The notes beneath the pieces were generated by a model that saw only the letters and a list, made by a program, of their open reading frames with translations, was not told the origin of the DNA and made no database searches. From the NCBI GenBank assembly GCA_035499555.1, contig DATJYO010000064.1:248001-312000 (forward strand): DNA of 64,000 bases, written 5' to 3'. This stretch comes from Bog-159 sp035499555 (GTDB lineage: Bacteria > Acidobacteriota > Terriglobia > Bryobacterales > Bryobacteraceae). Shown piece by piece: positions 41,770-50,079 of this stretch (position 1 is the first letter of the stretch; each line of letters begins with the position of its first letter). A program made the translations under genes and the position numbers.

Positions 41770-43107
41770 TCAGGCCCGCGGCGAATCCACGATGTGATGC
41801 GCGGACTCGTCGAAATACACGGGCCGCTTGCGGAAGTACGATTCGTTCGCCATGTGGCAGGCGATGGCGGCGTGGTTGCCGAACACGGCATCTTCGGTGA
41901 CGGGCTTACGGCTCTTCACCGCCTGGAAGAAGTTCCACAGATGCGGACGCACATCGTCCCAGTCGTTGCCCTTGTAGACCGTATCGTCCATTAAGGGCTC
42001 GTGGCCCGGCGTGACCGCATGCTCGGCCTCCCAGGTGCGGACGTATTCCTCGCGCATCTTGGCGGGAAAGCTGCTCGTATAGTAGCTGGGGGCCGTATCG
42101 ACACCGCGCTGAGGCGAATGGCGCAGTTCGAATTCGCCGGCGTCGAGGATACCCTTCGGCCCCATGAAGCGCGCCAGTTCCGGCGTCTCCGTGCCCAGGC
42201 CCAGGCGGACATAGACCGGGATGCCGTGATAATCGAACAACACCACGTGCAGGTCCGGCATATTGCGGCCGTCTTTCCAGCGGAAAATACCGCCCAGCGC
42301 CTGCGCCGAGCGCGGCGCCTCGTTCCAGCCGAGCGTAACCAGCATGCCGCTGATCAGGTGGACCATCAGATCGCCGCCCACTCCCGTGCCGTACTCTTTC
42401 CAGCAGCGCCAGCGGGCGAACCGGTATTTGTCGAACGGGATTTTGGGCGCATCGTTCAGCCAGGTGTCCCAATCCAGGTTGGCGGGCGACAGATCGAAAG
42501 GCGGCGGATATTCCCAGGCGCCCGTCGGATCGTTGCGGCCGAGGGAAAGCTCCACCATCTCGATATCGCCTATGGCGCCCTCGTGGTACAACTCGCGGGC
42601 CTTGGCGCAGAGCACGGAACTGACGCGCTGCGATCCGATCTGCACGATGCGGCGGTTGGCTTGCGCGGCGGCAACCATCTCGAATCCCTGCTCCGCGGTG
42701 TGCGACATGGGCTTTTCGCAATAAATGTCCTTGCCCGCGTTGCAGGCATCCACGACCACCCGCTTGTGCCAGTGGTCGGGCACAGCCGCCACGATGCAGT
42801 CGATATCCTTGCGCTCCAGCAACTCGTGGTAAACCCGCGTGGTAGGCAGATTGGCGTTGCCAGTGATCTCGCGGGCCAGGGTGTGGCGTCCGTCATACAG
42901 GTCGGCGGCGGCCACGCACTCGATGCCGGGCAGGGCGATGGCGGCGCCAAGCAGGCCGGAGCCTTGCATGCCGATGCCGATCATACCGAACCGGATCCGG
43001 TCGCTGGCGGCCGGACGCGCCGCGCCGATAGCTTGCGGCGCCAATAGAATCGCGCCGGCGGTGCTGCCGCCCTGCAGAAACAGACGGCGGGAAAAAGATC
43101 TATTCAT
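41770..43107 (-). CDS. Tat-exported Gfo/Idh/MocA-family oxidoreductase
   Basis: This 445-residue protein starts at ATG 43107 with GGAGAG upstream. It begins MNRSFSRRLFLQGGSTAG, a twin-arginine signal peptide, then the dinucleotide motif GMIGIGMQGSGLL. The catalytic-region EKPMSHTAEQGFEMV holds the Lys of the family. The second domain continues through YTSSFPAKMREEYVRTWEAEH. Such exported oxidoreductases act on sugars, often making 3-keto-glycosides, and the cofactor is carried into the periplasm with the folded protein. Its only sugar-related neighbour is the DUF1080 gene, 16 kb away. Confidence 0.9.
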   Translation of the reverse strand: MNRSFSRRLFLQGGSTAGAILLAPQAIGAARPAASDRIRFGMIGIGMQGSGLLGAAIALPGIECVAAADLYDGRHTLAREITGNANLPTTRVYHELLERKDIDCIVAAVPDHWHKRVVVDACNAGKDIYCEKPMSHTAEQGFEMVAAAQANRRIVQIGSQRVSSVLCAKARELYHEGAIGDIEMVELSLGRNDPTGAWEYPPPFDLSPANLDWDTWLNDAPKIPFDKYRFARWRCWKEYGTGVGGDLMVHLISGMLVTLGWNEAPRSAQALGGIFRWKDGRNMPDLHVVLFDYHGIPVYVRLGLGTETPELARFMGPKGILDAGEFELRHSPQRGVDTAPSYYTSSFPAKMREEYVRTWEAEHAVTPGHEPLMDDTVYKGNDWDDVRPHLWNFFQAVKSRKPVTEDAVFGNHAAIACHMANESYFRKRPVYFDESAHHIVDSPRA

Positions 43108-43312
43108 ATCAAACTCTCCGCTGTCCAGAATATCGCGTGGCATGGCTCGCTGGGGCGGACCGGCGGATTTCGCCGGCCGAACGGTGCACATGCCACCGGA
43201 AACCCGCCAAAAGCGAACAGCCGGTCCCACAATCGGACACCGTAATTCACCCAAATTGCGTAGCCTCTCCAATAAGCAATGGAAGGGGAATTGCCAATGA
43301 TCGATCTACACG

Positions 43313-45220
43313 ATGATCCGCTTCAGAAGTGTTTTGGCCCTGCTGTGGGCCGGTTGCAGTTGCAGCGCGTTTGCCCAGACATCCGAGGTCTCCATTGCAG
43401 CTCCCAAGCCGCCTCCGGTGATCGGGCGCCTGATCACACCTTTTCATCCGGAAAAGCGCGTGATTTCACCGCCGCGGTTGTCCAACACGCCGCGCCTCGA
43501 GTCGCTGGTGCGCGCCGGGAACCTGTACTTGTCCGTGCAGGACCTCATCGCGCTGGTATTGGAGAACAATCTCGACATCGCGGTACAGCGGTATAGCCCC
43601 TACCTCGCGCGCGAGGTGATGCGGCGGACGGCAGGCGGCGGCTTCCTCCGCCAGGTGGACACGCCCATTCTTCCCGGGCCCACCAGCGTGAGCACCACGG
43701 GCATCAGCGTGAACGCCAACGGCCTGGCCGGAGGCGCCGGCCTGGGATCGGGCGGAGGCATTGTGAGCCAGATCGGTCCCGTGCCGCCCAATCTGGATCC
43801 CAGCGTTTACGTGAGCCTGCAGGCCGGGCACCTGACGACGCCCGAAACCAATACCTACCTGAACAACACCAGTGTGTTGACCAACAACTATCGCCAACTG
43901 GTTCTGAATTACTCGCAACAATTCGTTACCGGAACCAGCGCCTCCATGACTTATTACCAGTATCGCAGTCTGCTCAACAGTTCCGTGCCTCTGTACAATC
44001 CCTCCCTCAACGGATTCCTGGATCTGCAGATTGCGCAGAACCTGCTGCAAGGGTTCAATATCGCGGTGAATAACCGCGACATCCGGGTGGCTAAGAACAA
44101 TTTGAAGGTGAGCGATCTGCAACTGAAGCTGCAAGTGAGCACCACGGTCTCGGCCGCCTTGAATCTGTATTGGGACCTGGTCAGCTTCATCGACGCGGTG
44201 CGCATCAAGCAGACCGCCCTGCAGACCTCGCAGAAACTCTATGACGACGATCAGAAGATGGTGAAGATCGGCGCGCTGCCGTCCGTGGAATTGACCCGCG
44301 CCGCCGCGCAGGTCTCGGTCAGCAAACAAGACCTGCTGTTCGCGCAGACCAACGTACAGCAGCAGGAGATCGTGCTGAAGAACGCGCTTAGCCGGAACGC
44401 CATGGCCAACACCTGGCTGGACGACGTGCATATCATCCCCCTCAATCACTTCGAGATTCCCAAGACCGACGAGATCCGGCCGCTGCCCGACCTGGTGGCG
44501 GAAGCCATGCAGAATCGGGTCGAGATTGCGCGCAGCAGAGTGAATATCGAGAGCCAGAAGATCCTGATCCGCGGCGATCGCAACGGATTGCTGCCCTCGC
44601 TGCAGGCTTTTCTGGAGCTGACGAACAACGGCTTGAGCGGGCCCATCAACCCGACGTATTCCGGCGCGGCTCCCGATCCGTATTTCCTCGGCGGAACCGG
44701 AAACCTCCTGGGCCAAATATTCCGCCGGAACTTCCCGAACTATTCGGCCGGCGTGGCGCTGACGATTCCGATTCGCAATCGCGCGGCACAGGCGGATTTC
44801 GTGACCGACGAGTTAACCCTCCGCCAGTCGGAGTTGCAGCTTCGGCGCGCCGAGAACCAGGTAACGGTGGATGTGAGGACGGCAGTCATCGGCCTCCAGC
44901 AGGCTCGCGCCCGCTACGAAACCGCGGTGAATACGCGGGAGTTGGGTGAGCAGGCGCTGAAAGACGAAGAGAACCGTTTCCAGCACGGCGTATCGACCGT
45001 GGCTTTGGTGGTGCAGGCGCAGCGTGACCTGGCCACCGACGATGACGCCGAAGTGCAGGCCATGGCGAATTACACGCACGCCAAGATCGCGTTCGACGCG
45101 GCTCTGGGCCGGACACTCGAAGTGAACCACATCTCCATGGCGGAGGCTGCCTCGGGTCATGTGAGCCGGGAGTCGGCCATCGCCGAACCGATTCCGGACC
45201 AGAAAGGATCGCGGCCATGA
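43313..45220 (+). CDS. TolC-family outer-membrane efflux protein (copy 1)
   Basis: This 635-residue protein has a signal peptide (MIRFRSVLALLWAGCSCSAFAQ) and two TolC-type coiled-coil halves. The first is around LYWDLVSFIDAVRIKQTALQTSQKLYDDDQKMVKIGALPSVELTRAAAQVSVSKQDLLFAQTNVQQQEIVLK (spread over residues 280-370); the second is near VQVDVRT-type strands at 520-600. A Gly-rich insert of about 60 residues (GLAGGAGLGSGGGIV) precedes the first half. It forms a trimeric exit duct of an efflux or type I secretion complex. No inner-membrane pump or periplasmic adaptor is next to it. Its stop overlaps the copy 2 start. Confidence 0.88.
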   Translation: MIRFRSVLALLWAGCSCSAFAQTSEVSIAAPKPPPVIGRLITPFHPEKRVISPPRLSNTPRLESLVRAGNLYLSVQDLIALVLENNLDIAVQRYSPYLAREVMRRTAGGGFLRQVDTPILPGPTSVSTTGISVNANGLAGGAGLGSGGGIVSQIGPVPPNLDPSVYVSLQAGHLTTPETNTYLNNTSVLTNNYRQLVLNYSQQFVTGTSASMTYYQYRSLLNSSVPLYNPSLNGFLDLQIAQNLLQGFNIAVNNRDIRVAKNNLKVSDLQLKLQVSTTVSAALNLYWDLVSFIDAVRIKQTALQTSQKLYDDDQKMVKIGALPSVELTRAAAQVSVSKQDLLFAQTNVQQQEIVLKNALSRNAMANTWLDDVHIIPLNHFEIPKTDEIRPLPDLVAEAMQNRVEIARSRVNIESQKILIRGDRNGLLPSLQAFLELTNNGLSGPINPTYSGAAPDPYFLGGTGNLLGQIFRRNFPNYSAGVALTIPIRNRAAQADFVTDELTLRQSELQLRRAENQVTVDVRTAVIGLQQARARYETAVNTRELGEQALKDEENRFQHGVSTVALVVQAQRDLATDDDAEVQAMANYTHAKIAFDAALGRTLEVNHISMAEAASGHVSRESAIAEPIPDQKGSRP

Positions 45221-47079
45221 AGTTTCGACCCGTGGTCCGCGTCATGCTGGTCTGGATCTGCACGATGGGTACTTTGCCGGCGCAACAACCTTATCTGCAG
45301 CAGTCGCGCCTTCCGGTGCCCCTGCGATCTTACGCGGCTCCGGCGGTGCGGGTGAGCCGGAGCGGCAACTCCGTCCGGATCCGCAGCCTGATGCGCGCGG
45401 GAAAGCTGTACCTCTCGGTCGGGGACGCGTTGTCGCTGGCCATCGAGAACAATCTGAATCTGGAAGTGGACCGTTATGGACCCCTGCTGGCGGAATCGGC
45501 GTTGCAACGCAATCTGGCGGGAGGCCCGATTCGCGGCGTCCCCAGCGCCAGCCAGCAAGTGTCCAGCATCGATAGCGGACTGGGCGTTAACGGCAGCGTG
45601 CAGAGCGCCGGGCTGTCCAACAATTTCGGCAACAGCTCCGGCGGCAACGCCGGCAATGCCGTCATCCAACAGGTCGGAACTATTACGCCGAATCTCGATC
45701 CGGTGCTGCAGAACACGACCTTATTTCTGCATCTGAGCCAGCCGCAGCCCAACACGGTAGTCAGCCAGACCACCACCCTCATCCAGACGGAGCACTTGTA
45801 CAACACCACCTTGCAGGAAGGACTCATCAGCGGCGGTTACGTGCAGTTCCGAAACTACGAAGCCTACCTGAAAGAGAACGCCCCGAGCGACTACCTGAAT
45901 CCAGCGGTCGGCCCGCACATGGACCTGGCCATCCGGCACAATCTGCTGCAGGGGTTCGGCGTCGGACTCAACAACCGGTTCATCCGCATTGCGCGCATTA
46001 ACACCCAGGCCGCGCGGGAGACCTTCCGATCCCAGTTGCTCGATCTCTCCGCGACCGTGCTGAACCTCTACTGGGACCTGGTGAGCGCCAACGACGAATT
46101 GAAGTTGAGGCGCAGCGCGCTGGATATGGCGCAGCAGTTCTACTCGGACACGCAGAGGGAGATCGCCGCCGGGTCCTTGCCGCGGGTGGAGCTCCCGCGC
46201 GCCAAGGGGGAAGTCGAGCTTCGCCGCCAGGATGTCCTGGTGGCCGAATACAACGTCCGGCAGCGGGAAGCCCAATTGAAGGATGCGCTGTTGCGATCCG
46301 TGGAGCCGGACATAGAGGCGGCTGAGATCGTCACCCTCGATCGCCTCGAAATTCCGGCTGCCGACAACCTGCCGCCGCTCCGCCAACTGGTGGCGACGGC
46401 CATGCAGAAGCGGCCCGACGTGGTGGTTTCGAAGTTCCGGGAGCGAACCTCCGAGATCGGCCTCAGCGGGACCGAGAGCCCGCTTTTGCCCTCATTGCAG
46501 GTGCAGGCGCAGACCTACAATCGCGGCTCGGCCGGCACCGCCCAGATCGTGAATGGCGCCGGGCCCGATCCCTACTTTGTGGGCGGCTACGGTACCGCGC
46601 TCAAACAGATCTTCCGCCGCGACTTCCCCAACGAAGTCGGCGCCGTCAGTTTTTCCGCCGCCTTGCGGAACCGGCAGGCGCAAGCCGATTACGGCATCGA
46701 CCAGTTGCAGTTCCGGCAATCGCAGGTGAGCACGCAGCGGGATACGAACCAGATCGTGGTGGATATTTCGAACCAGCTCAGTGCGCTCCGGCAGTCGCGC
46801 GCGCGATACGACGCGGCCAAGGATACGCGCGTCCTGCAGGAAGAGATTCTCACCGAAGACCGCAAGAAGTTCTCTTACGGTATCGGCACCTTCAACGACA
46901 TCATCGTCGACCAGCGGGCATTGGTGGCGGCGCAACTTTCCGAACTCACGGCCCTGGTCTCCTATACGCACGCGCGGGTATCGTTGGATCAGGTCTTGGG
47001 CGAAACCCTGGAGAAGAACAACATCTCCCTCGAAGAGGGACTCAGCGGCGCGGTCTCCGCGGCATCTAAGCTTCCCTGA
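45217..47079 (+). CDS. TolC-family outer-membrane efflux protein (copy 2)
   Basis: This 620-residue protein is a paralogue of copy 1. It has a signal peptide (MKFRPVVRVMLVWICTMGTLPAQ), the shared early segment LMRAGKLYLSVGDALSLAIENNLNLEVDRY, and coiled-coil helices around LYWDLVSANDELKLRRSALDMAQQFY. Its N-terminal insert is likewise Gly/Asn/Ser-rich but of different sequence. The two genes overlap by four bases, so they are co-translated, possibly making two alternative or mixed ducts. The end overlaps the opposite metallophosphoesterase gene by 14 bases. Confidence 0.88.
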   Translation: MKFRPVVRVMLVWICTMGTLPAQQPYLQQSRLPVPLRSYAAPAVRVSRSGNSVRIRSLMRAGKLYLSVGDALSLAIENNLNLEVDRYGPLLAESALQRNLAGGPIRGVPSASQQVSSIDSGLGVNGSVQSAGLSNNFGNSSGGNAGNAVIQQVGTITPNLDPVLQNTTLFLHLSQPQPNTVVSQTTTLIQTEHLYNTTLQEGLISGGYVQFRNYEAYLKENAPSDYLNPAVGPHMDLAIRHNLLQGFGVGLNNRFIRIARINTQAARETFRSQLLDLSATVLNLYWDLVSANDELKLRRSALDMAQQFYSDTQREIAAGSLPRVELPRAKGEVELRRQDVLVAEYNVRQREAQLKDALLRSVEPDIEAAEIVTLDRLEIPAADNLPPLRQLVATAMQKRPDVVVSKFRERTSEIGLSGTESPLLPSLQVQAQTYNRGSAGTAQIVNGAGPDPYFVGGYGTALKQIFRRDFPNEVGAVSFSAALRNRQAQADYGIDQLQFRQSQVSTQRDTNQIVVDISNQLSALRQSRARYDAAKDTRVLQEEILTEDRKKFSYGIGTFNDIIVDQRALVAAQLSELTALVSYTHARVSLDQVLGETLEKNNISLEEGLSGAVSAASKLP

Positions 47080-48271
47080 CCAGCTCGTAGACCGTGATCT
47101 CGGGTGGAGCGCCGATGCGCATCGGCACGCCAATGGTGCCGATGCCACGGTTGACGTACAGCCGGCCGCCGGGCTTTTCGAACCAGCCCGCTACGTAAGG
47201 CGTCACCAGCCGGCTGGGCGCGATCTCAGGACTGACAAACTCCAGCGCCAATTGTCCGCCGTGCGTATGCCCCGCCAGGCTCAGTCCAATACCTAACTCC
47301 GCGGCGCGGTCGAAGGTGTCCGGGTTGTGGCTCATCAGGATATTCGCCGTCCCGGGCGTCACCAGCGTCTCCACACCGGCCAGGTATTGCCGCACGAATT
47401 TCTCGTTGTACGGTCCCATGTGACGGCTGGTCTGAAAATCCACCCCGATCAGGTTGATCGTATCGCCGCCCACGGCGACCGGCACCTGCTGCTGACGCAG
47501 GATCCGGATCCCCACCCCATGGAACATCCGGGTGATGGAATCTTCCGTGCCCGACCATGCTTCGTGATTTCCCAGACAGCCGAAGATCCCAAAGGGCGCA
47601 TGTAATCCGGCCAGGGCATTGACTACGGCGTGCTGCGTGGAAGGGTCCCAGGTTACGAAATCACCGGTCAGGGCGAAGAGATCCGGCTTCAGATCGTTGG
47701 CGATCCGGACATATTTCCGGATCTCGCGCTCGCTCATGAACGGCCCGATGTGAATATCGGAAAGTTGGGCGATCCGAAAGCCGGCGAACGCTTTTGGCAG
47801 ACGGGCCAGGGCTACCGGGCGACGGGTGATCTGCAAATTGAGACGGCCATAGAACAGGCCGTAGGCGCCGGCCACGAAAGGCGCCGCGACCGCCGCGGAC
47901 GCGGCCTGTTGCAGGAACTGCCGCCGCGGAGGCGCCCCGGGCGTGCCTGTGTTGTGCGTGGCGCGCCGCAAAGGCCACACGATGAGGGCCACCAGAAACC
48001 CCAGAACCGAGCTGATGACCCACCAGGCAAAGGGCGCCGAAACCAGGACGTCGTACCAGGTCAGGTGCGTGGGGCTGCGGCGCCGTGAGAATACGCCGAA
48101 GTTCAGCAGGAACAGGATCGAGTAGACCGCCAGCACGGCCGCGATCAGCCAGCGGCGTGCCCGCCGCGCCTGCGTCAGTCTCCGCGCCAGCGCGCGCAAA
48201 CGCGTGAACCAATAGAGTTGGCTGCCCAGAAAAAGAGCAAACATGCCGCCGAGAATCAGCGCGAATGACAT
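47066..48271 (-). CDS. membrane metallophosphoesterase (YaeI/YkuE type)
   Basis: This 401-residue protein has several N-terminal membrane segments (ALILGGMFALFLG; WLIAAVLAVYSILFLLNF; WVISSVLGFLVALIVW) and a short linker. A calcineurin-like phosphoesterase domain follows with all metal motifs: LSDIHIG, LTGDFVTWD, LGNHEAW, MSHNP and GHTHGGQ. Proteins of this type hydrolyse phosphodiesters such as UDP-2,3-diacylglucosamine or other phospholipid head groups. The active domain is attached to the membrane. Which substrate is used cannot be decided. It is alone on its strand, between convergent and divergent neighbours. Confidence 0.9.
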   Translation of the reverse strand: MSFALILGGMFALFLGSQLYWFTRLRALARRLTQARRARRWLIAAVLAVYSILFLLNFGVFSRRRSPTHLTWYDVLVSAPFAWWVISSVLGFLVALIVWPLRRATHNTGTPGAPPRRQFLQQAASAAVAAPFVAGAYGLFYGRLNLQITRRPVALARLPKAFAGFRIAQLSDIHIGPFMSEREIRKYVRIANDLKPDLFALTGDFVTWDPSTQHAVVNALAGLHAPFGIFGCLGNHEAWSGTEDSITRMFHGVGIRILRQQQVPVAVGGDTINLIGVDFQTSRHMGPYNEKFVRQYLAGVETLVTPGTANILMSHNPDTFDRAAELGIGLSLAGHTHGGQLALEFVSPEIAPSRLVTPYVAGWFEKPGGRLYVNRGIGTIGVPMRIGAPPEITVYELVREA

Positions 48272-48301
48272 CGGAACCCTCTATGCGCGCTATTATGCCA
48301 C

Positions 48302-48820
48302 ATGGGGAAAATCGTGAAGAGCGGGTTGGCGATCGTCGTGTATACGCTGCTGGCCCACGCGGCCGGACCGGTAGGTCTTGAGAAGATCGCGGCTTATGCG
48401 GGGACATGGAAGATCCAGACCGAACATTTCAAGACCCGTTTCAGCGAAGCGGGAAAGGAGTCGAGCACACTGCGGAACGACTGCTGGCGGAGCGGCGGCT
48501 TCTTCGTCTGCGATCAGTTCGTCGATGGCGAGTCCAGGGATCTGATCGTGTACACCTACAACGCGAAGGACGACACGTACAACAGTTACTCGGTGCCGGC
48601 GGAAGGCGGCCGGGGCGGCTCCGGCACACTGCTGATCAGGGATAACGTCTGGACGTTTCCGTGGGAACGCACCCAGGACGGCAAAACTTATCATTTCCGC
48701 GTGGTGAATGTATTCCTGGCGCCCGGCACCATCGAGTACCGGCAGGAATTCTCCGAAGACCAAGTCCACTGGACGATAACCGGCAAGGGGCTGGAACATC
48801 GGGTGGAAGCGCCTCGATGA
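48302..48820 (+). CDS. secreted protein of unknown function (DUF1579-like)
   Basis: This 172-residue protein has a signal peptide (MGKIVKSGLAIVVYTLLAHAAG). The mature domain begins GLEKIAAYAGTWKIQTEHF and continues with LIVYTYNAKDDTYNSYSVP, GTLLIRDNVWTFPWER, and a final strand IEYRQEFSEDQVHWTITGKGLEHR. This beta-barrel pattern is that of the DUF1579 group of lipocalin-like proteins with unknown ligand. The similarity is by layout only. It lies between the metallophosphoesterase (divergent) and the glycosyltransferase (convergent). Confidence 0.72.
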   Translation: MGKIVKSGLAIVVYTLLAHAAGPVGLEKIAAYAGTWKIQTEHFKTRFSEAGKESSTLRNDCWRSGGFFVCDQFVDGESRDLIVYTYNAKDDTYNSYSVPAEGGRGGSGTLLIRDNVWTFPWERTQDGKTYHFRVVNVFLAPGTIEYRQEFSEDQVHWTITGKGLEHRVEAPR

Positions 48821-48860
48821 ACGAACGCCTCGGCCTGGGCGGCGCCGGTCTTGGGCGGCG

Positions 48861-50045
48861 TCATGCTGCCGGCGCGTCAGGCCTGGCGTTCAGGCTCGAG
48901 ACCGGCACCAGCCTGCCATCCCGCAGCAAATAATCCGCGCCACGCCAGCGGATGCTGCGGCGTCCGAAACTGCCCAGCCAGATGCAAAAGGCCAGCGCAT
49001 CCCACAGCGGGATCACCCACATCTTCTTCCACAAGCCGCGTTGTTTCAGCCCCCAGGTTGCGATCTGCCATGTCATCGCCAAGCGCAGCGCCAGATATGC
49101 GCCCAGGTAGCCCGCCGCCACGGCCGCCGACAGGTGGATGGCAATCGCGGCCAGCGACCAGGGCAGGCCCTGTGTCAACAGCAGGCCCAGGTGGCCCCAG
49201 GGACGCATGTGCCGCATCACCACGATCCAGCGCATGCGCTTGTGGAAGAGATCGCGCATCGAGCCATAGTCCGCCACCGCCAACACGGTGTACCGCAGCA
49301 GTTCCACCTGGTGGCCCTGTTCGGCAATCAGGCGGCCGACCAGCAGATCGTCCGCCGGACGGTTCTCCAACGACTCATATCCGCCGAATTCCGCCAGCCG
49401 CGCGCGGGTTGTAGCGATCGTCGGACCCAACGCGAACTTCACACCGTCCAGTTGCCAGGCCACCAGGATGCCCGCATAGAAATCCGAGAACATTCCCATC
49501 GACTGCAGGCTGTCGGCGAAGGTGTGCTCGTCGGCCGGCACGTAGAAGCAGGTCACGGCGCCTACCTTGGGATCGGCCAATGGCGCCACCACCCGCCGCA
49601 GATAGTCCGGCTCCACGCGCACATCGCTGTCGCTGATCACCACGGTCTCATGTTCCGCCTCCCTAACCATGCGGGCCAGCTTGGCGACCTTGTCATTGGT
49701 AGCCACGCGGCCGGAACCGAACAGCACCCGGATGCGCCGTTCGGGAAAGTCGCGGATGAGCTTCTCGATCACCGGCAGCACCGGGTCGCCGCGATCGCCC
49801 ACGCAGAAGACCAGTTCGTAATCGGGATAGTCCTGGCGGCAGAAGCTGGCGAAATTCTCGTAGGCTCCGGGATCCAGCCCGCGGATCGGTTTCAGATTGC
49901 TCACCGGCGGTGTGAACCCGCCGCCGCATTCTGAATCCAGCCGCGCCCGGGTAAAGTATCGCCAGGTGCTGTAAAGAGCGATCAGATAGTAAATGAAGGG
50001 GATCGCCGCTACGGCCAGGAAGAGATCTGTCACCGTCAGCTTCAT
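48861..50045 (-). CDS. family 2 glycosyltransferase, HpnI/ceramide-glucosyltransferase type
   Basis: This protein of about 394 residues probably starts at the second of two adjacent ATGs (50048 and 50045), with an open frame to 50060. It has an N-terminal membrane helix (DLFLAVAAIPFIYYLIALY). The GT-A core carries the DSDVRV metal motif, a further loop LDGVKFALGPTIATTRARL, and the HKRMRWIVVMRHMRP motif equivalent to (Q/R)xxRW. C-terminal membrane segments follow. The layout is that of ceramide glucosyltransferases and of HpnI, which adds a sugar to bacteriohopane. Acceptor and donor are uncertain and no hopanoid genes are nearby. The asparagine synthase gene diverges 34 bases away. Confidence 0.85.
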   Translation of the reverse strand: MKLTVTDLFLAVAAIPFIYYLIALYSTWRYFTRARLDSECGGGFTPPVSNLKPIRGLDPGAYENFASFCRQDYPDYELVFCVGDRGDPVLPVIEKLIRDFPERRIRVLFGSGRVATNDKVAKLARMVREAEHETVVISDSDVRVEPDYLRRVVAPLADPKVGAVTCFYVPADEHTFADSLQSMGMFSDFYAGILVAWQLDGVKFALGPTIATTRARLAEFGGYESLENRPADDLLVGRLIAEQGHQVELLRYTVLAVADYGSMRDLFHKRMRWIVVMRHMRPWGHLGLLLTQGLPWSLAAIAIHLSAAVAAGYLGAYLALRLAMTWQIATWGLKQRGLWKKMWVIPLWDALAFCIWLGSFGRRSIRWRGADYLLRDGRLVPVSSLNARPDAPAA

Positions 50046-50079
50046 CATATACCAGCGCACCGTATGTTACATTGAAACC

